Shown piece after piece: positions 8,042 to 15,369 of a stretch of DNA of 64,000 nt. Within the stretch, counting starts at the first letter, position 1, and every line of letters starts with the position of its first letter. A program made the translations under genes and the position numbers. Below the pieces are notes generated by a model that saw nothing but the letters and a program-made list of their open reading frames with translations, was not told the origin of the DNA and made no database searches. This stretch comes from Phycisphaera mikurensis NBRC 102666 (GTDB taxonomy: Bacteria > Planctomycetota > Phycisphaerae > Phycisphaerales > SM1A02). Location: NCBI GenBank assembly GCA_945878575.1, contig CAMDUB010000004.1:28880-92879 (forward strand), in the 5' to 3' direction.

Positions 8042-9816
8042 ACCCGTCCGATCACTTGACGACATTTCCCGCGATAGCCATTTTCCTTGCGGGGCTGGCT
8101 TTCTTCTTTCACGGGCTTGATGGCGTCAAGGAGTCCCTCAAGTCAATGGCCGGACGCTCACTGCGGCAGCGAATTGAGCGACTCACCTCAACGGGCGCAC
8201 TTGCAGCGCTGTGGGGATTCATCCTGGGAGCGCTCGCGCAAAGTTCCACCGCGGCATCGTTCATCGTCACTGGGTTTGTATCCAGCCGCCTGCTGACGCT
8301 CCGACGAGCGTTGACGATGGTTGCATGGGCCAACCTTGGAACGGTGGTGCTCCCATTCATTGCATCGTTCGATATTCGTACAGTCATCGCACTGATCCTG
8401 GGCGTCGGTGGTCTGTTGGCCACCTTCCGTGCCGGCCGCGAATTCCTACTTCCCGCGTGGCGTGGTCTGTTCATGCTGGGCCTGCTGATGATGGGGCTGC
8501 AATTCCTGAAGGATGCCACGGGCGGTATCCCTGAGGAGCCTTGGTTTAGGCAATTCGCACAGACCTTGGGCGATTCGCTCGCATTCGGCTTCGTGGTAGG
8601 GATCGCATCGCGCTTGGTGATCCAATCAACATCAGCAATCGTGGTGATCGTGGTGACGTTCGTCAACAGTGGCATCCTCACGGACGGCCAAGCTGCCATG
8701 ATGGTTCACGGCGCCGGTGTGGGTGTCGGTGCGACAGTGCTTCTGATGGGCCGTAGTTCACATGGCCTACCCCGACAACTGGCGTACTTCCAAGCGATCA
8801 TCAACTCTGCTGCGGGGGCCATACTGGCGCTTGAAGTGATCGCTACAAAGTTCACGGGACTGCCAAGCCTGCTGGATCTGATTCGTAACACCATCACCTC
8901 CGACTCAAGCCGCATGTTGGCGGTCGTGTACGTGGTGCAGCAAGCGCTCTGCGTTGGAATTGCCGAAGTGTGTGGCAGCCGTTGGACACACTGGCTGAAC
9001 CGACTCAGCCCGCCAACCGACGCGCAGAATCTTGCAACTCCGATGTACATCGATCAAGGTGCGGGTGTCGATCCCACCAGTTTCTTGGACATGATTGCGC
9101 GGGAGCAAGCGCGCATTGTTGAGCGGCTTCCCGACATTCTTGACTGCGTGCGTTCTGATGGCGAACGAACCCTGGCGGAATGCAACCACATGGCGGAGTC
9201 GTGCAAGTCATTGGGCGCTGAGATCCATCATGCCCTTCGGGAACTTTCGCAGACGCGGCTTGATCGGCAAGACGCTGAGCAATTGCTGGCGTTAGACATT
9301 AAGCAACGCGCCGTCGATCAATTGGTCACCGAGGTCGCACACTTTGCCCGCGCATCACTCGATGAACGCCGGACCAGTGAGACGGGGAGCGACTCCGATG
9401 GCAACGCGCTATTGTTCGGGATGACGGAAGGACTGCACTTGGTGCTCTCGCAACTGGTGGAGTGCGACCGCAGTCGTGTACCGAGCGATGTTGCCATGCT
9501 GCTGATGATCGTCAGCGACCGCGGCGACCTCATGGAACAACTGCGGGCAGACATTGCAGCCTCAACATCACGCGGCGCTCGACCAGGATTGCAGTACACG
9601 CTGGCACTCTTCGAGCGAGCGATGTGGCTGGTTGGAAAGGTGGCTCCGGCGAATGGCGCCGATGAGCTCGACGACACGAATGGCATCGATGGCATTGGTG
9701 GCAGCGGCGGGACTGACGGCACTGATGGCACGGACGGCACGGACGGCACCGATGACACGCTCAGCAACCCGACCACTCAAGCACCCGCCGCGTCTGATTC
9801 ACTCCAACACGCATAA
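8038..9816 (+). CDS. Na/Pi cotransporter family protein (YjbB/NptA-like)
   Basis: The 592-residue membrane protein belongs to the sodium-phosphate symporter (PNaS) family. Two inverted repeat units are visible with their signature motifs: GALAQSSTAASFIVTGFV near residue 65 and SRLVIQSTSAIVVIVVTFV near 195. About nine hydrophobic helices fill residues 1-320. The C-terminal 250 residues are soluble and helical, like the PhoU-like tail of bacterial homologues. It ends in a GTD tandem repeat followed by Pro/Thr-rich sequence. It starts with TTG overlapping the STAS gene's stop. Substrate (phosphate) is family knowledge, not shown here. Confidence 0.85.
   Translation: MNPSDHLTTFPAIAIFLAGLAFFFHGLDGVKESLKSMAGRSLRQRIERLTSTGALAALWGFILGALAQSSTAASFIVTGFVSSRLLTLRRALTMVAWANLGTVVLPFIASFDIRTVIALILGVGGLLATFRAGREFLLPAWRGLFMLGLLMMGLQFLKDATGGIPEEPWFRQFAQTLGDSLAFGFVVGIASRLVIQSTSAIVVIVVTFVNSGILTDGQAAMMVHGAGVGVGATVLLMGRSSHGLPRQLAYFQAIINSAAGAILALEVIATKFTGLPSLLDLIRNTITSDSSRMLAVVYVVQQALCVGIAEVCGSRWTHWLNRLSPPTDAQNLATPMYIDQGAGVDPTSFLDMIAREQARIVERLPDILDCVRSDGERTLAECNHMAESCKSLGAEIHHALRELSQTRLDRQDAEQLLALDIKQRAVDQLVTEVAHFARASLDERRTSETGSDSDGNALLFGMTEGLHLVLSQLVECDRSRVPSDVAMLLMIVSDRGDLMEQLRADIAASTSRGARPGLQYTLALFERAMWLVGKVAPANGADELDDTNGIDGIGGSGGTDGTDGTDGTDGTDDTLSNPTTQAPAASDSLQHA
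9706..9759 (+). repeat. GTD-coding tandem repeat
   Basis: About six imperfect copies of a 9-base unit (ggcacggac and ggcactgat variants) encode a run of Gly-Thr-Asp triplets near the C-terminus of the Na/Pi cotransporter-like protein. The unit copies differ at third positions, so it is an older repeat rather than a very recent expansion. Confidence 0.8.
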
Positions 9817-9841
9817 CGGACCGGCACCCTCTCACGTGCCG

Positions 9842-10729
9842 TTACTTCGGAACAGTTGCAGCAACCGCGGCCTGCGCGTGTTCTTTGAAGAACCGAGTAA
9901 TCAGCGCACTCGAACCCTTGGGATACTCGTGGCCGCCTTCATGGATGACGGTCACCAGTGGCGCGCCCTTGCTCGATTCGTAGAGCGTTGCGGTGAGACC
10001 GCCCTCAGTCGCCCACGGCTTGCCATCACTTGTGCACGCATTGGCAGCGCGGACGTTGATGAACGTTCGCTCCTGCCACGAGAATTTCACTATGGGGTCA
10101 TCCTTACCCGCCACATGAATCACCGGTAACGGTTTGATGTCCGTGGTCGGCTTCAGGTACGCGCCAGCCACTGGTCCGATGGCCGCGAGCGTCGCACCAC
10201 GTGTCTGCCACAACAAGTAACTGAAAAACCCGCCGTTTGAATGTCCGGCAGAATAGGTGTGTCGTCCATCAAGCTTGTACTCCGTACGCAATGATTCCAC
10301 CATGGCGTCATACAACTTGATGTCACGGTCGCCGTTGTTGCCGGCAGCGGTTTGCCAACCGGACTTCTTGCCTTCCGGATCAACCAGCGGACTCGCGGTC
10401 TTCACTCCTTGCGGATACACCACAATTGCTTCGGGCCAGGCCAGTTCAAATGCCGCGGTTGCGCGCGAATGCACTGCGTTACCGCCGTGACCGTGCCAAC
10501 AGAACACCAGGGGAGTCTCGGCAGTTCGGTTGACCGCGGGTGGAAGGCACACCAGGGCGGTACGAGACACTCCGTCCACGGTCCATTCTCGCTTGGAAAC
10601 GCTGGCACTGGCACTCGCGGTGTCGCTCGCGCTGCTAGGCGTACCGGTGGTTCGATTCGGCGGCTGAGTCGGAGACGGCGTCGGCGGAGCCAAGCACGCG
10701 CACATCAACACGATTCCAATGAGTTTCAT
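9842..10729 (-). CDS. Secreted alpha/beta-hydrolase, PHB depolymerase/feruloyl esterase-like (LpqC family)
   Basis: The 295-residue product opens with a short hydrophobic leader containing VLMCAC, possibly a lipoprotein signal, then a Ser/Thr/Pro-rich linker. The hydrolase core shows FCWHGHGGN (oxyanion-hole region), AIVVYPQG, YSAGHSNGG with the nucleophilic Ser near residue 173, AGKDDPIV with the acid Asp, and IHEGGHEYP with the catalytic His. This is the order of the esterase/depolymerase family related to LpqC. Natural substrate unknown (polyester or aryl ester). It is divergent from the acetyltransferase gene. Confidence 0.85.
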   Translation of the reverse strand: MKLIGIVLMCACLAPPTPSPTQPPNRTTGTPSSASDTASASASVSKREWTVDGVSRTALVCLPPAVNRTAETPLVFCWHGHGGNAVHSRATAAFELAWPEAIVVYPQGVKTASPLVDPEGKKSGWQTAAGNNGDRDIKLYDAMVESLRTEYKLDGRHTYSAGHSNGGFFSYLLWQTRGATLAAIGPVAGAYLKPTTDIKPLPVIHVAGKDDPIVKFSWQERTFINVRAANACTSDGKPWATEGGLTATLYESSKGAPLVTVIHEGGHEYPKGSSALITRFFKEHAQAAVAATVPK

Positions 10730-10735
10730 ACGAAT

Positions 10736-10763
10736 ATAGTACGCATGTCGGAGGTCGGGTCAC
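10736..10763 (-). promoter_or_regulatory. Possible sigma70-type promoter of the esterase gene
   Basis: On the minus strand, GTGACC (10758-10763) and TACTAT (10736-10741) are spaced by 16 bases. The -10-like box ends only six bases before the ATG at 10729, so the transcript would be leaderless or nearly so, which fits the absence of a Shine-Dalgarno sequence. Confidence 0.35.
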
Positions 10764-10792
10764 TGCACACCCCCGCTCGCACAACAACACTC

Positions 10793-11305
10793 ATGACGCA
10801 CTCCGCCATACGCCCTGCCACCCGCGCCGATCTCCCAGAGATTCTTGCCATCTACAACGCATCAATCGCTGCGCGGATGTCCACCGCGGACTTAGTACCC
10901 CAATCAATGGTCGCGCGCGAGGCATGGTGGGAGCAGCGCAATCATGACACGCGACCAGTGCTAGTGACCGAGCGCGCCGGGCGCGTGGTCGCGTGGGGCG
11001 CATTCACCAACTTTAAGGACCGCGCTGGGTACGCACCAACTGCGGAAATCAGCGTCTATGTAGATCCGTCAGCAGTCGGCAGCGGGCTCGGAAGCGCAAT
11101 GCTTGACGAACTGCTTTCGTGCGCAGTCGCGTGCCAGATCGACCGCGTCATCGGAATCTGCTTTGAACACAATAACGCCAGCCTTCGACTCGCCCGATCA
11201 CGTGGCTTTGAAGAGTGGGGACGGTTACCTGAAGCCTGCAACATGGATGGCGTCCGTCGCTCCGTGGTGATCCTTGGAAAGATCATTTCAGCGCCGCATT
11301 CATAA
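10793..11305 (+). CDS. GNAT acetyltransferase, phosphinothricin acetyltransferase (Pat)-like
   Basis: The 170-residue product has the GNAT fold: IRPATRADLPEILAIYN at the N-terminus, AEISVYVDPSAVGSGLGSAML containing the acetyl-CoA pyrophosphate loop, and NNASLRLARSRGFEEWG near the C-terminus. The opening block and the VYV-GxGxG arrangement are typical of the Pat/YncA subgroup that acetylates amino-acid-like amines; the real substrate cannot be read from sequence. The start at 10793 gives the family's usual N-terminus. An in-frame ATG at 10745 would add 16 residues. Confidence 0.85.
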   Translation: MTHSAIRPATRADLPEILAIYNASIAARMSTADLVPQSMVAREAWWEQRNHDTRPVLVTERAGRVVAWGAFTNFKDRAGYAPTAEISVYVDPSAVGSGLGSAMLDELLSCAVACQIDRVIGICFEHNNASLRLARSRGFEEWGRLPEACNMDGVRRSVVILGKIISAPHS

Positions 11306-11345
11306 ATTACATGCGCTACTGATCAGCGTTCCGAGCGCGGGACAT

Positions 11346-13340
11346 TCACCCGACAACCTGAGCCACAATCCCATCCGGCAACGCATCGAGGAACATTCGT
11401 CCGTAACGCTTGGTGACGATGCGCGGATCCAGGACCACTACCCGGCCCTCATCAGTGGAACTACGGACCAGCCGCCCGAATCCCTGCTTGAAGCGCAGCA
11501 CCGCGCGCGGAAGTGAGTCTTCGGAGAATGGCTTTCCGCCGCGCGATTCAATCAATTCATGACGCGCTTGCACAATTGGGCGATCTGGCACCTCAAACGG
11601 AAGCCGCGTGATGATCACATTACGCAACGCCCGACCGCGCACATCAACGCCCTGCCAGAAACTGGCGACGCCAAAGAGCACGCTGCGTTCATCGGTGCGG
11701 AATCGTTCCAGCAATGTATTACGTGGCACACCGATGCCTTGAATGTGCAAGGGGAAATTGTCATCAACAAGTCGATCGGCAATACGCTCAGCGACCGCAT
11801 TCAGTGTTCGGAAGCTAGTAAACAGGACAAACGCACCGCCGTCAGTCTCACGGATGTGGCTCAGAACGCGCCCCGCTAACTCATCTTCATAATCCGGATG
11901 ATTTGGCTCCGGCATGGTGCGATCGATGATCAGTGTGACCAAGCGGCCGTAGTCAAACGGACTTCCAAGTTCCAGCGTCTGCGGATCGTCGCACCCCAGG
12001 CGAATGGCTGCGTGTCGAAAGTCCCCATGACCGGTCGCAAGCGTGGCGCTGGTGAGTACCACGCCCTTGTCTTGCGCAAAGAGATGTTCGCGCAGAATCG
12101 GCCCAACATCCACCGCCGCACACACCACGGTCATGTTGGGGCGCTCACCACCGCGTCGCTTCTTGCCAATCTCTACCCAATACACGCAACCCGCTAGCGC
12201 CTGCGCCAAGAGATCACGCGCACCGGTCGCGTGCGCCTCGGCGCGCGCAGCGTAGGAATTCAACTCAAATTGATCAGCCTCATTGGCAATACGGTCGCGC
12301 AACATGCGCAGCGTTGCAGCCAGTTGCAACATTGGCCCGCTCAGGTGATCCCGTACCGCATCCTTGTTACGCATGCGCCCCGATGATTCTGCATATTCCT
12401 CATGCCAGCGCCACAGCGCATCAAACTGCCTGTCCGCCGCACTTTCGCAGTCACGAATACAGCGAATGGCGTCTTCAATGGCTGTTTCCGCGGAGTCGTC
12501 AGAGCGCATGGCACTGAGGTATCCACGACCAGTACTGGTTTGATACAGCGTCCGCAAGAGATGCCGAACTCCACTCTCCGAGAGTCGAATTCCAAAGTTC
12601 TCTGCCGCAACATCCTCTATCTCATGTGCTTCGTCAAGAATCACGTGGTGGTAATTCGGGAGCACTCCGCCAGTCGCACCAGCGCGGGCGCGCATGGCCA
12701 GGTCAGCAAAGAACAACGCGTGATTGGTAATGAGCAACTGCCCATTCTCCATACGCCTTCGCGCCGCTTGGTAGAAACACTTGTCAAAGGTTGGGCAGCG
12801 TCGCCCCATGCAATTGTGCGCGTCGCTCTGCACTTGGTCCCACACTTCGCTGCGCGGCAACTGTGGAAGCGTTGCCAATGATCCGTCCGTAGTGTGGTAC
12901 GCCCACTTCTCAACACGACGGAGGTCATTGCGATCTTCATCATGCGCAAAGAGACGACCCTCGCGCTCACTTGCGAGTTTGAGGCGGCGCAGACTGACAT
13001 AGTTGCCGCGGCCCTTCACCAGCACCGAACTGAATTCTTCGGGAATCACCGCATTGAGAAGCGGAATGTCCTTCTCAATCAACTGCTCCTGCAAACTGAT
13101 GGTGTTGGTAGCAACCACCACGCGCTCCCCGCGTTCCACAATGCGCCGAATCGCTGGAATCAGATAGGCAAAGCTCTTGCCAACGCCCGTCCCTGCTTCG
13201 ACAAACAAGCGCTGCCGCTCTTCAAAGGCGCGCTCCACCGCGCTGGCCATCAGAATTTGCTGGGGGCGCACTTCAAAGCCGGACAATCGCCGCGCGATTG
13301 CCCCGGTATCCGAGAGCAACATGTCAACGGAGAGTGTCAC
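11346..13340 (-). CDS. dinG: DinG-family (XPD/Rad3-like) ATP-dependent DNA helicase
   Basis: A superfamily 2 helicase of 664 residues. Motif I is AGTGVGKS (residues 49-56). DEAH lies in VILDEAHEIED near 230. Between them three cysteines in NCMGRRCPTFDKC match the iron-sulfur cluster region of XPD/DinG. C-terminal motifs include VLTSATL, FTSFRTL and QGFGRLVRS (motif VI). The GTG start overlaps the rsmG stop by four bases (GTGA), and AAGG stands upstream, so translation is probably coupled. Last gene of the mrdA-rodA-rsmG-dinG operon. The family unwinds 5'-3' and removes R-loops and damaged structures. Confidence 0.92.
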   Translation of the reverse strand: MTLSVDMLLSDTGAIARRLSGFEVRPQQILMASAVERAFEERQRLFVEAGTGVGKSFAYLIPAIRRIVERGERVVVATNTISLQEQLIEKDIPLLNAVIPEEFSSVLVKGRGNYVSLRRLKLASEREGRLFAHDEDRNDLRRVEKWAYHTTDGSLATLPQLPRSEVWDQVQSDAHNCMGRRCPTFDKCFYQAARRRMENGQLLITNHALFFADLAMRARAGATGGVLPNYHHVILDEAHEIEDVAAENFGIRLSESGVRHLLRTLYQTSTGRGYLSAMRSDDSAETAIEDAIRCIRDCESAADRQFDALWRWHEEYAESSGRMRNKDAVRDHLSGPMLQLAATLRMLRDRIANEADQFELNSYAARAEAHATGARDLLAQALAGCVYWVEIGKKRRGGERPNMTVVCAAVDVGPILREHLFAQDKGVVLTSATLATGHGDFRHAAIRLGCDDPQTLELGSPFDYGRLVTLIIDRTMPEPNHPDYEDELAGRVLSHIRETDGGAFVLFTSFRTLNAVAERIADRLVDDNFPLHIQGIGVPRNTLLERFRTDERSVLFGVASFWQGVDVRGRALRNVIITRLPFEVPDRPIVQARHELIESRGGKPFSEDSLPRAVLRFKQGFGRLVRSSTDEGRVVVLDPRIVTKRYGRMFLDALPDGIVAQVVG

Positions 13341-14164
13341 CCCAATGGCCTTCGCTTTGGCTCGCCCGGCAGACGCGGGTAATTACGCGGCGTAGCGCGC
13401 GTCTTCTCCAGGACCACTACCGTGCCGGTAGCCGTCTTGTGCAAATCAACTACATGCGTGTGCAATTTGTGGAGCGCGGGCTTGGCCTCTTCTACTTCTT
13501 CTGCAGCCTTGTCGCCCTTGATCAGAAAGATCGATCCCGCCTCGCGTGCGAATGGAACAGTCAGTTCCACCAACACATTCAGTTTGCCAACCGCACGCGC
13601 TACCACCGCGTCGTACTTGGCACGGTGGTCGTGGTGATCCTGTCCCGCCGTTTCAGCGCGATCATTCAAAATGCGCGCGTTGGAAATACCAAGCGCCGCA
13701 ATGGTTTCCTTGATGAATGCGGCCTTCTTACCGGTGGCCTCAAGCAACGTGAATTGCACTTCGGGCATCACAATGGCGAGCGGGATTCCTGGCAGTCCGC
13801 CACCAGAACCAACATCGATCACCGTCTTCGCTTCCGCACTGGCAAGAAATGGCACCAACGTCAGGCAGTCTTGGATATGCCGCACCCACATGGTTTCCGG
13901 TTCAACAATCGCGGTGAGATTGAATCGAGCGTTCGCTGATCGAAGCGCTTCCAGGTAAGCGCGCAACCGCTCTGCGTCACCGGGCTCCAGCTCAATGCCC
14001 ATGGTGGCAAGCGCCTCCGTGACAGCGCCGGGGATTCCCGGAATCGGCGGCAGCGGCGGCAACGGAGACGACGAAGGCAGATCAGAAGCAGGTGAATGAG
14101 TGGATTCAGTATGAATGGCGAGACTTATGGGGTTCAGGTGCGAATGAAGTTGCAGGTGCAACAT
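13337..14164 (-). CDS. rsmG: 16S rRNA (guanine-527-N7)-methyltransferase RsmG
   Basis: The 275-residue protein carries the SAM-binding signature VIDVGSGGGLPGIPLAI near residue 116 and the preceding RHIQDCLTL (RHxxDSL in most relatives), NLTAI, and the later YDAVVARAVGKLNVL. It adds the m7G527 mark in the 530 loop of 16S rRNA. The first ~45 residues form a Ser/Pro-rich extension (PPLPPIPG), longer than usual for RsmG, so the true start could be internal, for example ATG 14002. It sits 23 bases after rodA and overlaps dinG by four bases. Confidence 0.93.
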   Translation of the reverse strand: MLHLQLHSHLNPISLAIHTESTHSPASDLPSSSPLPPLPPIPGIPGAVTEALATMGIELEPGDAERLRAYLEALRSANARFNLTAIVEPETMWVRHIQDCLTLVPFLASAEAKTVIDVGSGGGLPGIPLAIVMPEVQFTLLEATGKKAAFIKETIAALGISNARILNDRAETAGQDHHDHRAKYDAVVARAVGKLNVLVELTVPFAREAGSIFLIKGDKAAEEVEEAKPALHKLHTHVVDLHKTATGTVVVLEKTRATPRNYPRLPGEPKRRPLG

Positions 14165-14187
14165 GCGAGGCGTCTATCGGGTGCATC

Positions 14188-15369
14188 TTAGGCGTCGAGG
14201 TCAAAGCCTCTGGAACGCCGGCTCGCCACGGCAAACAGGACACTGGTGGTGATCCACAGGCACACGAGGCTTGAGCCGCCGTAACTCACGAACGGAAGCG
14301 TCATGCCAGACACCGGCAGCACGCCGATGGTCATGCCAGTATTCACCATCAATTGCAGGAAGACCATAGCACCGATCCCCACTGCGACCAAGCGTCCAAA
14401 CATGGTTCCCGCACGCACTCCCACCATGAATGCGCCAAATGCGTAGGCGGCTGCCAGTACCCACAGTGCCATGCCTCCCAGAAGGCCCCAGCGACAGACG
14501 ATGACCGCAAAGATCATGTCCGTGTGCTCTTCAGGCAATCGGTTGTACTGGATCAGTGCGCGCGACTCTTGCTTGCCAGAACCAACAATCCCACCCGCTG
14601 CCGCAAGCGTCACCGCTCGGCTTGACTGAAACCCATTCCCGTGGTTGAGGCGAGTATCGCCAACAACCTGCGCGATCAGTGTGTCAATGCGATCACGCTG
14701 GTGCTTTTTCAAGAGGGGATAGCTGCATGGCGCCAGCACCACTGCGATACACGCAATGATCAGCAAGTGCTTAATGCGCGCACCGGCGGCCAGAAGCATC
14801 ACCAAGAGCACCGGTGCAAAGAGCAGTGCACTGTCAAGGTCGGGCTGCAAGATGATCAGCGCCACCGGAACAAGCGTCACCAGGATGGTGGCGATGATGC
14901 CACTGAAGCGCTTCACATGAGCGGTGGTGCGCATCCACGCAGCCATGGCGACCACCCAAGTGAGCTTAATCAACTCACTGGGCTGAAAGTCCAGCGCCCC
15001 AAGATTGATCCAGCGGCGCGCACCGTTGCGTGGACGCACGATGGACTCCGGCACAAATGGAATCAACAGCAAGACCAAGAACGTCAGGTTCACTGCAAAG
15101 AGGAGCCATGCCCAACGCCGCATCCAACGCCATTGTTGCGCACCAACGAACGCCGCGGCAAGCATGCCCACGATAAGAAATCCAAACTGCCGTTTCGCCA
15201 GCAATGGCTCAGTAGTGTCAATAGCAGCGATGCCCAGCAAACTCAGTCCCAGTCCAGCCAACACGGGCAACCATGCCCAATGCAACCACTGCCGATCCGC
15301 AGTGCGCGTGTCAACCGCGCGCTCACGGCGCAATCCGCGCGCCAGCGAATTGGAAACCAGGATGCTCAT
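14188..15369 (-). CDS. rodA: Rod shape-determining SEDS peptidoglycan polymerase RodA
   Basis: An integral membrane protein of 393 residues with ten or so hydrophobic segments. SEDS signatures are present: RRWINLGALDFQPSELIKL, LQPDLDSALLF with the catalytic Asp region, NRLPEEHTDMIFAV, and the C-terminal GMTLPFVSYGGSSL. It polymerises glycan strands during elongation with its partner PBP2. Its ATG overlaps the mrdA stop by four bases (ATGA), so the two partners are translationally coupled. FtsW is the only close alternative; pairing with an mrdA-type PBP favours RodA. Confidence 0.92.
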   Translation of the reverse strand: MSILVSNSLARGLRRERAVDTRTADRQWLHWAWLPVLAGLGLSLLGIAAIDTTEPLLAKRQFGFLIVGMLAAAFVGAQQWRWMRRWAWLLFAVNLTFLVLLLIPFVPESIVRPRNGARRWINLGALDFQPSELIKLTWVVAMAAWMRTTAHVKRFSGIIATILVTLVPVALIILQPDLDSALLFAPVLLVMLLAAGARIKHLLIIACIAVVLAPCSYPLLKKHQRDRIDTLIAQVVGDTRLNHGNGFQSSRAVTLAAAGGIVGSGKQESRALIQYNRLPEEHTDMIFAVIVCRWGLLGGMALWVLAAAYAFGAFMVGVRAGTMFGRLVAVGIGAMVFLQLMVNTGMTIGVLPVSGMTLPFVSYGGSSLVCLWITTSVLFAVASRRSRGFDLDA

